In this document: piece by piece, positions 51,254 through 52,042 of the stretch
Layout: each line of letters begins with the position of its first letter
How positions within the stretch are numbered: position 1 is the first letter of the stretch
From: Terriglobia bacterium
GTDB taxonomy: Bacteria > Acidobacteriota > Terriglobia > Terriglobales > Acidobacteriaceae
Length of the DNA: 52,042 nucleotides
Direction of reading: 5' to 3'
Assembly: GCA_020073565.1 (NCBI GenBank)
Contig: JAIQEY010000042.1
Location: 1-52,042 of the forward strand
Notes under the pieces: model-generated
What the model was told of the DNA's origin: nothing
Database searches by the model: none
The model's input: only the letters and a program-made list of their open reading frames with translations
Program-made: the position numbers and the translations under genes

Positions 51254-52042
51254 TCAACGGTTCGTTTCCCGGAAATAAAGAATTAGGTCTGCTTCTTTCG
51301 TGAAACGTGGGAGTTCCAACTCATACGTTCGGCCGATGTTTGTTATTTTCAACTCGCGGCCACCCAGTGTCGCCCGACGCAACTGTTGGTCAGATCGCAA
51401 GCTAATCTGCGGCGGTTCCGGGCCGAGGGCTGCGAGTCGCAGGGCTAAGCTACCCGGCTTTTCATTCACGGTGAGGATTGTCAGGTTTGCACGCGTCAGA
51501 TGAAATCCGGAGGTCGATACCTTCACCAATTCAATCCGACGGTCCGAGCGCACGAACCCTTTGATATGACCGTTGCTATCGTCCCACTCCTGCCAGTCGG
51601 CATTCAGTACGACCGCCGGCTCCGCGACTGCAACGGCAAATCTGGCCTTTGACTTTGCCTTTACATTGAACAGCAGCCCCGCAGGCGTCGGCGTCACCTC
51701 GGTCATTTGCTTCGACACGTAAGTCAGATGAGGTGCAGTTGTTGGTTGAGCACCCAGCTTGATCGTGATGGAGTGCTTGTTGCCCGCGGAGAGATTCGGC
51801 AGAATCAATAGGCGGTCATCAAAGGCAGGATGGGCGCGTCCATCGATCAGAACCGACCGGATGAATTTCCGGGTGTTTTCAACACGGATGCCCATGCCGC
51901 CCAGCGATTCCGCAGTATCATTTCGGCGCAGACTCGAGAGGTCGAGTGTCATCTCGATGTGGTCGTCCGAGGCCTTCCACGAATAATTCCATTGCGCCAT
52001 CGCGCGTAGTTTTTGCGCGAGTTCCTGCGGTTCCGGACAATA
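51254..52042 (-). CDS. Hypothetical beta-rich protein (5' end outside the window)
   Basis: The frame stays open to the window edge (...PEPQELAQKLRAMAQWNYSWK), so the start is not visible; the ATG at 52000 is internal. 262 residues are seen, mostly beta strands (HIEMTLDLSSLRRND, GGMGIRVENTRKFIRSVLIDGRAHPAFDDRLLILPNLSAGNKHSITIKLG, FVRSDRRIELVKVSTSGFHL). This looks like a C-terminal sandwich domain of an exported protein, perhaps a glycosidase. Same strand as the TIM-barrel gene and 110 bp upstream. Confidence 0.6.
   Translation of the reverse strand, partial: YCPEPQELAQKLRAMAQWNYSWKASDDHIEMTLDLSSLRRNDTAESLGGMGIRVENTRKFIRSVLIDGRAHPAFDDRLLILPNLSAGNKHSITIKLGAQPTTAPHLTYVSKQMTEVTPTPAGLLFNVKAKSKARFAVAVAEPAVVLNADWQEWDDSNGHIKGFVRSDRRIELVKVSTSGFHLTRANLTILTVNEKPGSLALRLAALGPEPPQISLRSDQQLRRATLGGRELKITNIGRTYELELPRFTKEADLILYFRETNR

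Overview
The window is about 52 kb of GC-rich DNA, most likely from a soil-type Acidobacteriota chromosome. This is inferred from gene content: a very large TonB-dependent receptor with an N-terminal carboxypeptidase-regulatory-like domain, a TIGR03803-type propeller protein with IPT/TIG domains, winged-helix regulators fused to kinase, ATPase and TPR modules, and secreted glycoside hydrolases. I identified no rRNA, tRNA or CRISPR array, so the taxonomy is provisional.

Layout. 0-8.4 kb: two copies of a tyrosine-integrase 5' end, an ADP-ribosylglycohydrolase-family protein, an M61 peptidase and the propeller protein. 8.6-11.4 kb: a winged-helix / Ser-Thr kinase / TPR regulator broken by one frameshift. 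12.3-15.5 kb: a large TIR-ATPase protein of the NLR/STAND type. 16.1-22.6 kb: a tightly packed minus-strand operon (two secreted proteins, a SAM methyltransferase, a 55-aa ORF, an acyl-CoA dehydrogenase) read divergently from a winged-helix/NB-ARC/TPR regulator. 22.6-29.2 kb: a toxin-antitoxin cluster of two apparently intact PIN modules, a third with an in-frame stop, and decayed Phd and AbrB antitoxins, interleaved with a secreted metzincin-like protease and dispersed repeats. 29.8-37.1 kb: a repeat/DUF4185 protein, then a two-gene operon encoding TIR-AAA and AAA-TM-WD40 proteins. 37.3-38.5 kb: an intact IS630 element inserted in a small gene. 38.9-46.7 kb: a carbohydrate region (GH3 with PA14, TonB receptor, GH16 lipoprotein). 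47.2-52 kb: a Sel1-repeat protein, a truncated ParDE-like module and two linked secreted proteins, one resembling a TIM-barrel glycosidase.

The best candidate for an undescribed system is the 32.3-37.1 kb operon. Its two genes overlap by 4 nt, share the same AAA-like ATPase type, and split a TIR effector from a membrane-anchored 14-blade WD40 array. With the separate TIR-STAND gene, the many PIN modules, the IS and many gene fragments, the window looks like a defence-rich, recombination-prone region. Also notable are a duplicated gene end carrying a conserved micro-ORF, a dispersed repeat with an invariant palindrome, a duplicated translation leader in one operon, and two toxin-antitoxin promoters with visible operator half-sites.
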